This document shows, piece after piece, positions 1 through 6,217 of a DNA stretch of 6,424 nucleotides (position 1 is the stretch's first letter; every line of letters begins with the position of its first letter). Source of the stretch: JBMNQI01 sp050944055 (lineage in GTDB: Bacteria > Bacillota > Clostridia > Oscillospirales > Oscillospiraceae); the NCBI GenBank assembly GCA_050944055.1, contig JBMNQI010000086.1, positions 1 through 6,424 on the forward strand. The letters run 5' to 3'. The translations under genes and the position numbers were made by a program. The notes beneath the pieces are model-generated. The model did not search any database, was not told the origin of the DNA, and worked only from the letters and a program-made list of their open reading frames with translations.

Positions 1-185
1 ACGATCATGAAATTCGAAGCGCCCTCCGGCATGGCTATGATCATCATAACGCCCATAAGCCCGCCTATGGTCATTATGCCCTCAAGCGCTATATTGACTA
101 TGCCGCTGTGCTCGGAGAAGCAGCCGCCGAGCGCCACAAGCGTCAGAACCATTGTATAAAGCAGCGTGTACTTGGCAAGAAGCAT
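1..185 (-). CDS. BMP-family nucleoside ABC transporter, second permease subunit (N-terminal part, cut by window edge)
   Basis: The first 61 codons of a membrane permease are visible; the gene runs off the left edge. I translated it by hand from ATG at 185-183: it begins MLLAKYTLLYTMVLTL and contains G20-G-C-F-S-E-H-S-G-I-V-N-I-A-L-E-G (20-36). This Ser-Glu-x-Ser-Gly...Asn-Ile-x-Leu-Glu-Gly block is characteristic of the second permease of BMP-type importers (NupQ of Bacillus, RnsD of Streptococcus), in the wider branched-chain amino acid/sugar permease fold. Two hydrophobic segments are visible, about residues 5-22 and 36-52. The start ATG shares one base with the preceding permease's TAA stop (TAATG), which implies translational coupling and a 1:1 ratio of the two permeases. 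An AAAGGAG ribosome site lies 11 nt upstream, inside the end of the previous gene. The family match is clear; the exact nucleoside specificity cannot be read. Confidence 0.9.
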   Translation of the reverse strand, partial: MLLAKYTLLYTMVLTLVALGGCFSEHSGIVNIALEGIMTIGGLMGVMMIIAMPEGASNFMI

Positions 186-1396
186 TATTCTTCACTCTCC
201 TTTCCGTGCAGTTCGTTTCCGGGAGGCATATCGCTGTCCGGCGGCAGGTCCGTCGCTTCCCCTACAAGCCTGCTCCGCATTCTGCGCCTTTTAAACAGGG
301 AACGAATGAGAAGCGAGAACGCCGAGAGGTAAATGATTATGCCGGAAATTATGTCGGCCACTTCGGGCGGGAAGTAGTTGGAGTTCATCAGCGACCCGCC
401 CGTGGTTATATGCGATATGAAGACGGCGGAAAAAATGATGCCGATCGGATTTGAGGAGGCCAGAAGCGCGACGGGTATGCCGTTAAACCCGATTGCCGGC
501 AGCGCCGTGGACTCCATCGGCTTCCATTCCGCCACTCCGGAAAGATAGTAAAGCCCGGCGCCGAAGCCGGCGAGCGCCCCCGCGATTACCATTGAGAGTA
601 TGATGTTCTTCTTTTCGTTAATCCCGGCGAATTTCGCGCTGTTTCTATTGTATCCGCAGGCCTTGAGCTCGTAGCCGAACGTGGTTTTGCTTATGACTAT
701 GTAAATTATAACGGCCACGATTGCGGCAAGAAAAATAGCTATAGTGGTGGAGCGGTTCTTGAAAAAAGCGCCCATGCCGAAATCGGGTATAACCGCTTCC
801 GGATAGAGGGAGCGGAGGCTCCAGGTCTTGGTCTTGGTGGAATCGTACATTACGCCGGTGCCGCCGCCGTACATGATAGTGTTGACGGCGTACAGGCCGA
901 TCCAGTTGAACATGATGGAGGTTATGACCTCATGTATGTTTAAAAGCGCCTTGAAAATGCCGGGTATAGCGCCCCAAAGCGCGCCGAAAACGGCGGAGGC
1001 GAGCAGGCAGGCCCACCAGGGCCAGCCAAGCACGATTGCGCACAAAAGAGCGCCGAAAGCTCCCAGCGTATACTGGCCGGCGGCTCCGATATTGAAAAGG
1101 CCGGTTTTAAAGGCGAAGCCGACGGAGAGGCCCGTCATTATAAGAGGCGCCGCGGCGGCGATTTCCTGCCCGACGCCGATTGGCCTCAGGTAGAATCCTC
1201 CCGACAGTATCTGCCTGAATCCGTAATTGTAGGCGTTTGATAAAACCTTGCCCACATCCCCCGTGCCGCTCGAAATAAAGCTGAGTATAACTAGGGAAAT
1301 AAAGCCGAAAATCAGCCCTATAAACACGCAGACTAGAGAGGCGGCGAGGGAGGTTAAACGGTCTCCGCCCTTAAACAAAGCCGATATTCTCTTCAT
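185..1396 (-). CDS. BMP-family nucleoside ABC transporter, first permease subunit
   Basis: This 403-residue integral membrane protein corresponds to NupP of Bacillus or RnsC of Streptococcus, one half of the translocation pore for nucleosides. Hydrophobic segments lie near residues 17-40, 80-98, 105-124, 127-146, 158-176, 217-236, 264-285, 316-334 and 346-366. Family landmarks are F96-KTGLFNIGAAGQ (96-108), IHEVITSIMFNWI (154-166), the cytoplasmic coupling region GYELKACGYNRNSAKFAGIN (241-260) and GFNGIPVALLA (303-313). The last ~36 residues form a hydrophilic tail, basic first (RRRMRSR, 370-376) and then acidic and proline-containing. The start ATG overlaps the ATPase stop by four bases (ATGA), and the stop overlaps the next permease start, so the three genes are translationally coupled. 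No substantial ribosome site is visible apart from a purine-rich AGGAAAGGGGG stretch, which fits re-initiation from the ATPase gene. The family is secure; the substrate is inferred. Confidence 0.94.
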   Translation of the reverse strand: MKRISALFKGGDRLTSLAASLVCVFIGLIFGFISLVILSFISSGTGDVGKVLSNAYNYGFRQILSGGFYLRPIGVGQEIAAAAPLIMTGLSVGFAFKTGLFNIGAAGQYTLGAFGALLCAIVLGWPWWACLLASAVFGALWGAIPGIFKALLNIHEVITSIMFNWIGLYAVNTIMYGGGTGVMYDSTKTKTWSLRSLYPEAVIPDFGMGAFFKNRSTTIAIFLAAIVAVIIYIVISKTTFGYELKACGYNRNSAKFAGINEKKNIILSMVIAGALAGFGAGLYYLSGVAEWKPMESTALPAIGFNGIPVALLASSNPIGIIFSAVFISHITTGGSLMNSNYFPPEVADIISGIIIYLSAFSLLIRSLFKRRRMRSRLVGEATDLPPDSDMPPGNELHGKESEE

Positions 1397-2949
1397 ACTG
1401 CCCCGGCCCCCTTTCCTACGTTTTCCATTCTTTTTGCCCCGGCCATATAGAGGCCGAGCTCCTCGACCGTGACATTATGCGCGTCGAACTCGCCCACAAG
1501 CTCGCCCTCATACATAACAAGAATGCGGTCGGCTACATTCATGACCTCGTCCAGCTCAAGCGAAACAAGAAGCACGGCCTTTCCAGCGTCGCGGACTGCA
1601 ACAAGCTGCTTGTGGATGTATTCTATGGCGCCCACGTCCAGGCCCCTGGTCGGCTGTACGGCGACAAGCAGCACGGGACCCTTGTCGATTTCCCTGGCGA
1701 CTATGGCCTTCTGCTGGTTGCCTCCGGACATTGAGCGGACGATTGTGGCGCTGCCCTGACCGCTGCGCACGTCGTATTGTCTGATAAGCTTGTCCGAATA
1801 TGCGCGCACGGCTCCGAATTTTATAAAACCGTGTTTCTGGAACTCCGGCTCCCAGTACCGCTGCAATACCATGTTCTCCTCAAGGCTGAAATCCAGTATA
1901 AGCCCGTGCTTGTGGCGGTCCTCCGGTATATGGCTCATGCCGTTTTTTGAACGCAATCTGACGGAAGCTTTTGAGATATCGCGGCCGCAGAGCTTTATCG
2001 ACCCGGCCGACTGCTTCTCGAGGCCTGTCAGCGCGTGAATGAGCTCGGTCTGCCCGTTGCCCTCGATGCCGGCAAGGCAGACTATCTCGCCCCTGCGAAC
2101 CTGCAGCGAGACGTTTTTTACAGCGTCCCTCTTGTTCAGCCTGGAGGACACTGTAAGCCCGCTTACGTCGAGCACGACTTCGCCCGGTTTGGCGTCGGAT
2201 TTTGCCACCTGAAAGCTCACATGCCTTCCGACCATCATTGCCGAGAGCTCCTCCACGCTGGTTTCGCGCGTATTCACCGTGCCTATGCACTTGCCCCGGC
2301 GCAGGACAGTCACACGGTCTGACACGTCCATTATCTCCTGAAGCTTATGTGTAATAAACAAAATGCTCTTGCCCTCGCGCTTAAAGCCCCTCATGATTTC
2401 CATAAGCTCCTTGATCTCCTGGGGCGTCAGTACGGCCGTGGGCTCGTCGAAAATGAGTATCTCATTGTCGCGGTAGAGCATTTTAAGTATCTCCACACGC
2501 TGCTGCATGCCGACGGAGATGTCCTCAATAAGCGCGTCGGGCTCGACACGCAAACCGTACTTCTCCGAAAGCTCCATGATTTTCCTGCGTGCAAGCTCTT
2601 TTTGCAGGAAACCGAAACTCGACGGCTCCACCCCGAGAATAATGTTGTCCAGCACGGAAAAGCACTCAACAAGCTTGAAATGCTGGTGGACCATGCCTAT
2701 TTTAAGGTCGTTGGCGTCGTTGGGGTCATTTATTTTGACGACCTTGCCGTTTTTCTTTATTATTCCTTTTTCCGGCTGATAAAGGCCGAACAGCACACTC
2801 ATCAGAGTCGACTTTCCCGCGCCGTTCTCGCCGAGCAGAGCGTGTATTTCGCCTTTTTTAAGCTGCAGCGTGATGTTGTCGTTGGCTATAACTCCGGGGA
2901 ATACCTTGGTGATGTTCAGCATTTCGATTATATATTCCGCTTCCGCCAA
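1393..2949 (-). CDS. BMP-family nucleoside ABC transporter, double-domain ATPase subunit
   Basis: Two ABC nucleotide-binding domains fused in one chain power nucleoside import (NupO of Bacillus/RnsB-like). Numbering is from the TTG start (518 residues). Domain 1 has Walker A GENGAGKS (40-47), a weak signature SVGMQ (145-149), Walker B ending in D168-E169 and switch His201. Domain 2 has a degenerate Walker A GIEGNGQT lacking the lysine (294-301), a good signature SGGNQQK (408-414), and AVQPTRGLD (430-438) where the usual Asp-Glu pair is Val-Gln. So one composite site (Walker A of domain 1 with signature of domain 2) looks catalytic and the other degenerate, which is normal for ribose/BMP-type importers. 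A longer reading from GTG at 2958 adds three residues, but that codon overlaps the ribosome site AAGGAG (2963-2958). TTG at 2949 sits 8 nt from that site and is preferred. The gene follows the binding protein after a terminator-like hairpin. Confidence 0.95.
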   Translation of the reverse strand: MAEAEYIIEMLNITKVFPGVIANDNITLQLKKGEIHALLGENGAGKSTLMSVLFGLYQPEKGIIKKNGKVVKINDPNDANDLKIGMVHQHFKLVECFSVLDNIILGVEPSSFGFLQKELARRKIMELSEKYGLRVEPDALIEDISVGMQQRVEILKMLYRDNEILIFDEPTAVLTPQEIKELMEIMRGFKREGKSILFITHKLQEIMDVSDRVTVLRRGKCIGTVNTRETSVEELSAMMVGRHVSFQVAKSDAKPGEVVLDVSGLTVSSRLNKRDAVKNVSLQVRRGEIVCLAGIEGNGQTELIHALTGLEKQSAGSIKLCGRDISKASVRLRSKNGMSHIPEDRHKHGLILDFSLEENMVLQRYWEPEFQKHGFIKFGAVRAYSDKLIRQYDVRSGQGSATIVRSMSGGNQQKAIVAREIDKGPVLLVAVQPTRGLDVGAIEYIHKQLVAVRDAGKAVLLVSLELDEVMNVADRILVMYEGELVGEFDAHNVTVEELGLYMAGAKRMENVGKGAGAV

Positions 2950-2957
2950 ACTAGTCA

Positions 2958-2963
2958 CTCCTT
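2958..2963 (-). promoter_or_regulatory. Ribosome binding site that decides the ATPase start
   Basis: AAGGAG reads on the minus strand at 2963-2958. Its last G is also the first base of the in-frame GTG at 2958, so that codon is too close to be served by it. The in-frame TTG at 2949-2947 lies 8 nt downstream, an ideal distance, so TTG is the likely initiator. Confidence 0.75.
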
Positions 2964-2965
2964 AT

Positions 2966-2980
2966 GAGACCTGCGGTCCC
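2966..2980 (-). other. Small hairpin just upstream of the ATPase ribosome site
   Basis: On the minus strand GGGACC-GCA-GGTCTC can form a 6-bp stem (one G-U pair) with a 3-nt loop, ending 2 nt before the AAGGAG site at 2963. It could protect the 5' end of a processed ABC mRNA or tune initiation. It is short and may be chance. Confidence 0.25.
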
Positions 2981-3011
2981 GCTTGATTCGTATATTATGG
3001 ATTGCCGCTCT

Positions 3012-3048
3012 AATAAAAATCCCACGGCTTTGCCGCGGGATTTTTATT
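3012..3048 (-). terminator. Intrinsic terminator (probably leaky) between binding protein and ABC genes
   Basis: In the minus-strand transcript AAAAAUCCCGCGGC-AAA-GCCGUGGGAUUUUU forms a 14-bp stem with a 3-nt loop and one G-U pair. It extends to 17 bp with flanking A-U pairs, and the descending arm ends in a U run. It begins 10 nt after the binding-protein stop. On the plus strand the G-U position becomes an A-C mismatch, so the hairpin is built for minus-strand RNA. No convincing promoter follows before the ATPase: a CATAAT at 2990-2995 lacks a matching -35. The transporter genes are therefore probably expressed by partial read-through, giving less transporter than binding protein. Confidence 0.85.
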
Positions 3049-3058
3049 TCGGCTATGC

Positions 3059-4189
3059 TTATGCTATTTCGTTTACTGTAGTGAACTCGGACACGGCCGG
3101 CATAGCGTCGGTGCTGTTGGAGATAGTAATCGAGCCGTCCTTGATTCCGTCGACGACTTTCTGGTACTCGTCAACCTTAAATGTCTTGAATGCCCAGGAC
3201 TCGCCTTCTGTGGGGAGGCCGACATAATCGCCCTCATTGAGGGAGAAATTCTTGAACTGGCCGCCGTATTTGTCCCAATTGCCCTTCTGGAGGTCGTCGA
3301 GAGCCGTTTCGGTGACGTTCTGCAGGCCCTTCATGGCGGAGGTCAAAAACGGGTTGTAGGCATAGTCGGCGTTTTCGCCTACATAGTGCTGGTCTACGTC
3401 GACGCCGATGACCATTCCGTTGTGGTTGAGAGCGGCTTCAACCGCGGAGGTGTAAATACCGCCGCCGCAGGCAAAGACTACCTCGGTGCCGGAGGAATAC
3501 CAGCCGTCCATTTTGGCGGTGATGTTCGCGTCGCCGTAGAACTGGCCGCCGTAGGTGTAGTTGATTTCGATGTCTACGCCCAGCTCCTTAGCAGCAGCGT
3601 CGCAGCCCTGGACAAAACCGAAGCCGTAGCGCACGACAGCAGGAACAGCCATACCGCCGAGGAAGCCGAGCTTTGTATATCCGTCCTTAACTGTGGCGTA
3701 ACCGGCGAGATAACCGGCCTGTTCCTCCGCGAAGTTCATGCAGGTGGCGTTCTTTTCAGGCTCGTAATAGGTCTCATAATCGTAAGTGAGGTCGCCGGCG
3801 GCAACGTCGACGGCGATAAAGTAAACGTCAGGGTATTCGGGCGGCTGTTCCATGACGTTGACGCCGAACAGATAGCCCGGCATTACGATGACGTTTGCTC
3901 CCTCGGAAACCGCCTGGGCTATTGAGGCAGCGCGCGCGTCCGTGCTGTCCTCCGAGGGCTGGTAGTAGGTGTAATCGATTCCGTTTGCTTCGCACCACGA
4001 CTTCACACCCTGCCAGGTGGCCTGGTTAAAGGACTCATCGTCAATGGTGCCGACGTCTGTAACAAGAGCGACCTTTTTGATAACGGTTTCTTCGCTGCCG
4101 CCTTTTTCGTCACCTGTGTCTTTATTGCAGCCGGCTAATAACGAACCAATTAAAAGAACCGCTAGGAAAAGCGATAGAATTTTTCTCAT
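3059..4189 (-). CDS. BMP/PnrA-family nucleoside-binding lipoprotein
   Basis: This 376-residue extracytoplasmic substrate-binding lipoprotein is of the BMP (basic membrane protein, PnrA/NupN) family, which delivers purine or other nucleosides to its ABC importer. The signal peptide MRKILSLFLAVLLIGSLLAGC ends in lipobox LAGC, so mature protein starts at lipidated Cys21. A short charged Gly/Glu linker follows (22-35). Family motifs are T44-D-V-G-T-I-D-D-E-S-F-N-Q (44-56), EEQAGYLAGYAT (155-166), LGFLGG (174-179), GVDVDQ (262-267) and LTSAMKG (282-288). D45, F54/N55, D264/D266 and K287 sit where the family's nucleoside contacts are expected. ATG at 4189 is preceded by AGGAGG with a 7-nt spacer, an ideal site, and by a strong promoter. 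The product is made upstream of the ATPase and permeases but separated from them by a terminator, which fits the need for excess binding protein. Nucleoside rather than another ligand is inferred from family and from tdk-deoC next door. Confidence 0.95.
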   Translation of the reverse strand: MRKILSLFLAVLLIGSLLAGCNKDTGDEKGGSEETVIKKVALVTDVGTIDDESFNQATWQGVKSWCEANGIDYTYYQPSEDSTDARAASIAQAVSEGANVIVMPGYLFGVNVMEQPPEYPDVYFIAVDVAAGDLTYDYETYYEPEKNATCMNFAEEQAGYLAGYATVKDGYTKLGFLGGMAVPAVVRYGFGFVQGCDAAAKELGVDIEINYTYGGQFYGDANITAKMDGWYSSGTEVVFACGGGIYTSAVEAALNHNGMVIGVDVDQHYVGENADYAYNPFLTSAMKGLQNVTETALDDLQKGNWDKYGGQFKNFSLNEGDYVGLPTEGESWAFKTFKVDEYQKVVDGIKDGSITISNSTDAMPAVSEFTTVNEIA

Positions 4190-4232
4190 ATTATTCCCTC
4201 CTATAGTTTATTTCACTAAAACCAGTAATTAA

Positions 4233-4261
4233 ATTATAGTTTTTATTCCGCGAAAATTCAA
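4233..4261 (-). promoter_or_regulatory. Sigma-A-like promoter of the binding-protein/ABC operon
   Basis: The minus strand reads TTGAAT (4261-4256), 17 bp, then TATAAT (4238-4233): a perfect -10 and a 4-of-6 -35. The 23 bases between the deoC stop and the -35 are very A+T rich and could act as an UP element. The expected start near 4226 gives a leader of about 37 nt, too short for a purine riboswitch. Confidence 0.85.
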
Positions 4262-4284
4262 GCCATTTATAAAATAAAAGAGAA

Positions 4285-4959
4285 TCAGGGATTAAGTCCG
4301 CGCGCAAGGCCTTCGCTCTTGACGATTTTAACAATACGGCTGGTGCCCAGGCGGGATGCGCCTAATTCAATAAATTTTTCGGCGTCGGCAAGCGAAGAGA
4401 TGCCCCCCGAAGCCTTGATCTTCACATTCGGACCGACCCTCCCGGCAAACAGCTCCACGTCGGCAAACGTCGCGCCGCCCCCGCCGAAACCCGTGGATGT
4501 CTTTATATAGTCGGCTCCGGTCTCAGTCACGATATCGCACATGATTATCTTTTCCTCTTCCGTAAGCATACAGGTTTCGACGATCACCTTCAGCAGCCTG
4601 CCGCCACAGGACGATTTGACACGGCGTATCTCATCGGCAAGCTCGCCAAGGCGCCTGTCGCGGAGCAGGCCGAGGTTTATAACCATGTCAATTTCACTTG
4701 CGCCGTTCTTTACGGCCTCCTCGGCCTCGAAACATTTAGTGTCAGTCGTAGAGTATCCGTTGGGAAAGCCTATGACGGTGCAGACGGGTATGCATCCCGT
4801 GACGTATTGCGCGGCATTTTTTACATAAGAGGGAGGAATGCAGACCGACGCGGTGGAAAAACGCATCCCGTCGTCGCAGATTTCGCGAATTTCGTCCCAG
4901 GTGGCCGTCTGGGATAGGAGAGTGTGGTCTACTTTATTTAGTATGTCCTCAATTCTCAT
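4285..4959 (-). CDS. deoC: Deoxyribose-phosphate aldolase (class I)
   Basis: DeoC is a cytoplasmic TIM-barrel enzyme that cleaves 2-deoxyribose-5-phosphate to acetaldehyde and glyceraldehyde-3-phosphate, the last step of deoxynucleoside breakdown. At 224 residues it has normal family length. Visible residues are the D11-H-T start motif, D91 in EIDMVINLG (89-97, proton relay, like E. coli Asp102), K153 in YIKTSTGF (151-158, the Schiff-base lysine, like Lys167), K182 in KASGGI (182-187, like Lys201), and the phosphate-binding LGTSR (204-208). Nothing essential is missing. ATG at 4959 lies inside the end of tdk, with an 11-bp overlap, and follows AGAGGG by 7 nt, so translation is probably coupled to tdk. 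No terminator is visible after its TGA, so tdk-deoC transcripts may continue into the binding-protein gene. Confidence 0.97.
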   Translation of the reverse strand: MRIEDILNKVDHTLLSQTATWDEIREICDDGMRFSTASVCIPPSYVKNAAQYVTGCIPVCTVIGFPNGYSTTDTKCFEAEEAVKNGASEIDMVINLGLLRDRRLGELADEIRRVKSSCGGRLLKVIVETCMLTEEEKIIMCDIVTETGADYIKTSTGFGGGGATFADVELFAGRVGPNVKIKASGGISSLADAEKFIELGASRLGTSRIVKIVKSEGLARGLNP

Positions 4960-5533
4960 TTTTTTCCCTCTCGATCCTCTTTTTCCAGCAGGAATGACAC
5001 ATGGCTATATAGGCGTCGTTCCCGCCGAGATACACCTGTTCTCCTTTTGTGACAATTCTCCCGTCTTGATCTATGCGGGCGTTTACCGTGGCCTTCGCGC
5101 CGCACGAGCAGATAGTTTTTATCTCGGTTATGGAGTCCGCGAGCTCGAAAAGGCGCATGCTGCCGGGGAACATCTTGGTTTGGAAATCGGTTCTCAGCCC
5201 GAAGCAGAGCACGGGCACATCGTATTCGTCTACAATGTCGCGCAGCTGGTCGATATGCTCGGGCGTCAGAAACTGGCACTCGTCCGCGATTATTACGTCG
5301 GTTTTGCCCCTTTGCGTGAAGATTTCCATTATATTGTCAGCCGGTTTTATCACGTCGGCCCGCCCCGAAAGCCCGATTCTGGAGCGGATCATGTCGGTTC
5401 CGTCGCGCCTGTCTGTTAACGGCTTTATAAGCCAGACGCGCATGCCGCGTTCCTCATAGTTGAATTTGGTAATAAGCGCCTGCGCGGATTTTGAACTTCC
5501 CATAGCCCCGTATTTGAAATAAAGCTTTGCCAT
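4949..5533 (-). CDS. tdk: Thymidine kinase (type II, TK1-like)
   Basis: Tdk transfers phosphate from ATP to thymidine or deoxyuridine, the entry step of thymidine salvage, in the cytoplasm. The 194 residues show P-loop GAMGSSKS (9-16), SRIGL (51-55), Walker B/catalytic block ADECQFL (83-89, with E85 the expected catalytic base), FGLRTDFQ (111-118) and a zinc site with C142-S-C144 and C179-H-S-C182. The Cys-x-Cys spacing and overall pattern resemble E. coli Tdk. The P-loop has Ser14 where GxxxxGK normally has Gly, probably a subfamily variant. ATG at 5533 follows AAAGG by 10 nt; the leader from the predicted start is about 27 nt. It is first gene of tdk-deoC, with its own promoter, after a terminator that insulates it from the lipoprotein gene. 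Confidence 0.96.
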   Translation of the reverse strand: MAKLYFKYGAMGSSKSAQALITKFNYEERGMRVWLIKPLTDRRDGTDMIRSRIGLSGRADVIKPADNIMEIFTQRGKTDVIIADECQFLTPEHIDQLRDIVDEYDVPVLCFGLRTDFQTKMFPGSMRLFELADSITEIKTICSCGAKATVNARIDQDGRIVTKGEQVYLGGNDAYIAMCHSCWKKRIEREKNEN

Positions 5534-5567
5534 ACGTCACTTACCTTTGCCGTCTGATTTCCGTTTT

Positions 5568-5596
5568 ATTCTATTACCCGATAGCTTAAAAGTCAA
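5568..5596 (-). promoter_or_regulatory. Sigma-A-like promoter for tdk-deoC
   Basis: The minus strand reads TTGACT (5596-5591), exactly 17 bp, then TAGAAT (5573-5568); each hexamer matches the consensus at five of six positions. It lies between the upstream terminator and tdk, with transcription expected to start near 5561. No riboswitch-sized leader is present. Confidence 0.85.
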
Positions 5597-5614
5597 CGAG
5601 ACATATAGCGCATG

Positions 5615-5644
5615 AAAAAGAGGGCGCCTTAGTAAGACGCCCTC
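5615..5644 (-). terminator. Intrinsic terminator after the lipoprotein gene
   Basis: The minus-strand transcript GAGGGCGUCUU-ACU-AAGGCGCCCUC folds into an 11-bp stem with a 3-nt loop and one U-G pair, immediately followed by UUUUU. It starts 5 nt after the lipoprotein stop codon. The wobble pair becomes a C-A mismatch on the other strand, so it serves minus-strand transcription. Confidence 0.93.
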
Positions 5645-5649
5645 GTGAC

Positions 5650-6108
5650 TCAATAGCTTATGGCTTCAAGGAATTTAACTATGGGAATGCGCCCGGCCGG
5701 CGTTGCGGCTATATACATGTATGTGCCTCCGGAGCGGACGACGACGCAATAGCTGCCGTCCGGGTAAGTGACCTCGAGCTTTGTGAAATCGGCGGTCGTG
5801 GTCTCGTCCTCAAGACAGTCTCCTGTAATAGTCGGCCTGACGTCGTTCAGGTCGTTGAGGTAGAGCTCGTTTGCAACATTGTTGTCCTTGGCGTAAAAAA
5901 ACTGAATATACACGTCGTCGTTCTCCGCCGTGTAAAGGTCATAGAAATCCTTTTCCTGTTCCGAGGTCATCATGTCCGTTACGGTGAAGCCTGCTGCCTG
6001 CGCCTCTCTGACAAACGTCTCGCCGTTTATCATCTTCTTATTGCCCTCGCATCCGGACAGCGCCGCTATAAGACATAAAGCGAGAAGCGCAGATACGACT
6101 CTTCTCAA
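5650..6108 (-). CDS. Small lipoprotein of unknown function
   Basis: I do not recognise the family. Read from TTG at 6108 it is 152 residues: MRRVVSALLALCLIAALSGC is a compact lipoprotein signal with lipobox LSGC, giving lipidated Cys20 and an extracytoplasmic, membrane-anchored protein of about 130 residues. The mature part mixes predicted helix (TFVREAQAAGFTVTDM) and strands (DVYIQFFYAK, KLEVTYP, YCVVVRS, TYMYIAAT) and ends PIVKFLEAISY, suggesting a small alpha/beta domain. Cys98 and Cys121 could form a disulfide. TTG 6108 follows AAGGG by 11 nt and puts the signal peptide at the N-terminus. ATG at 6150 would add 14 residues ahead of it and lacks a clear ribosome site, but is possible. An in-frame TTG at 6240 would overlap clp coding and read through a hairpin, and is unlikely. 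The gene stands alone between clp and tdk, with its own terminator. Being a real gene is well supported; the start is moderately so. Confidence 0.8.
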   Translation of the reverse strand: MRRVVSALLALCLIAALSGCEGNKKMINGETFVREAQAAGFTVTDMMTSEQEKDFYDLYTAENDDVYIQFFYAKDNNVANELYLNDLNDVRPTITGDCLEDETTTADFTKLEVTYPDGSYCVVVRSGGTYMYIAATPAGRIPIVKFLEAISY

Positions 6109-6167
6109 GTACGACCATTCCCTTGCAAGCAGAATTGACCGGCGCCGCATCACGGATAATTCCGCGG

Positions 6168-6217
6168 TATACGGCCCATGTGCGGGATAGCCGGCGCTAT
6201 CCCGCACATGGAGTATA
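6168..6217. other. Long perfect palindrome/hairpin between clp and the lipoprotein gene
   Basis: Positions 6176-6191 (CCATGTGCGGGATAGC) are perfectly complementary to 6196-6211, with a 4-nt loop: a 16-bp stem. An outer 5-bp arm (TATAC 6168-6172 with GTATA 6213-6217) extends it across a small internal loop. It begins right after the clp stop codon. Neither strand has a U run next to it, so it is not a standard intrinsic terminator. It could be a U-less transcript end or 3' stabiliser for clp mRNA, a 5' stem-loop of the lipoprotein mRNA, or an operator. Confidence 0.85.

Noticed and set aside
2347..2967. A 206-codon open frame on the plus strand
   Set aside because: It lies wholly opposite the ATPase coding frame, has no ribosome site or recognisable domain, and the ATPase motifs prove the minus strand is coding.
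3386..3925. A 179-codon plus-strand frame
   Set aside because: It is a shadow of the binding-protein gene, caused by its codon pattern; no supporting signals.
4190..4232. A purine or other riboswitch ahead of the nucleoside-binding protein
   Set aside because: The leader predicted from the promoter is only about 37 nt, A+T rich, and shows no conserved fold or terminator/antiterminator pair.
4838..5419. A 193-codon plus-strand frame spanning the tdk/deoC junction
   Set aside because: It runs antisense to two securely identified enzymes and has no independent evidence.
6176..6211. The long hairpin as an ordinary rho-independent terminator for clp
   Set aside because: No U run follows on the minus strand (next bases are G/C-rich) or on the plus strand.
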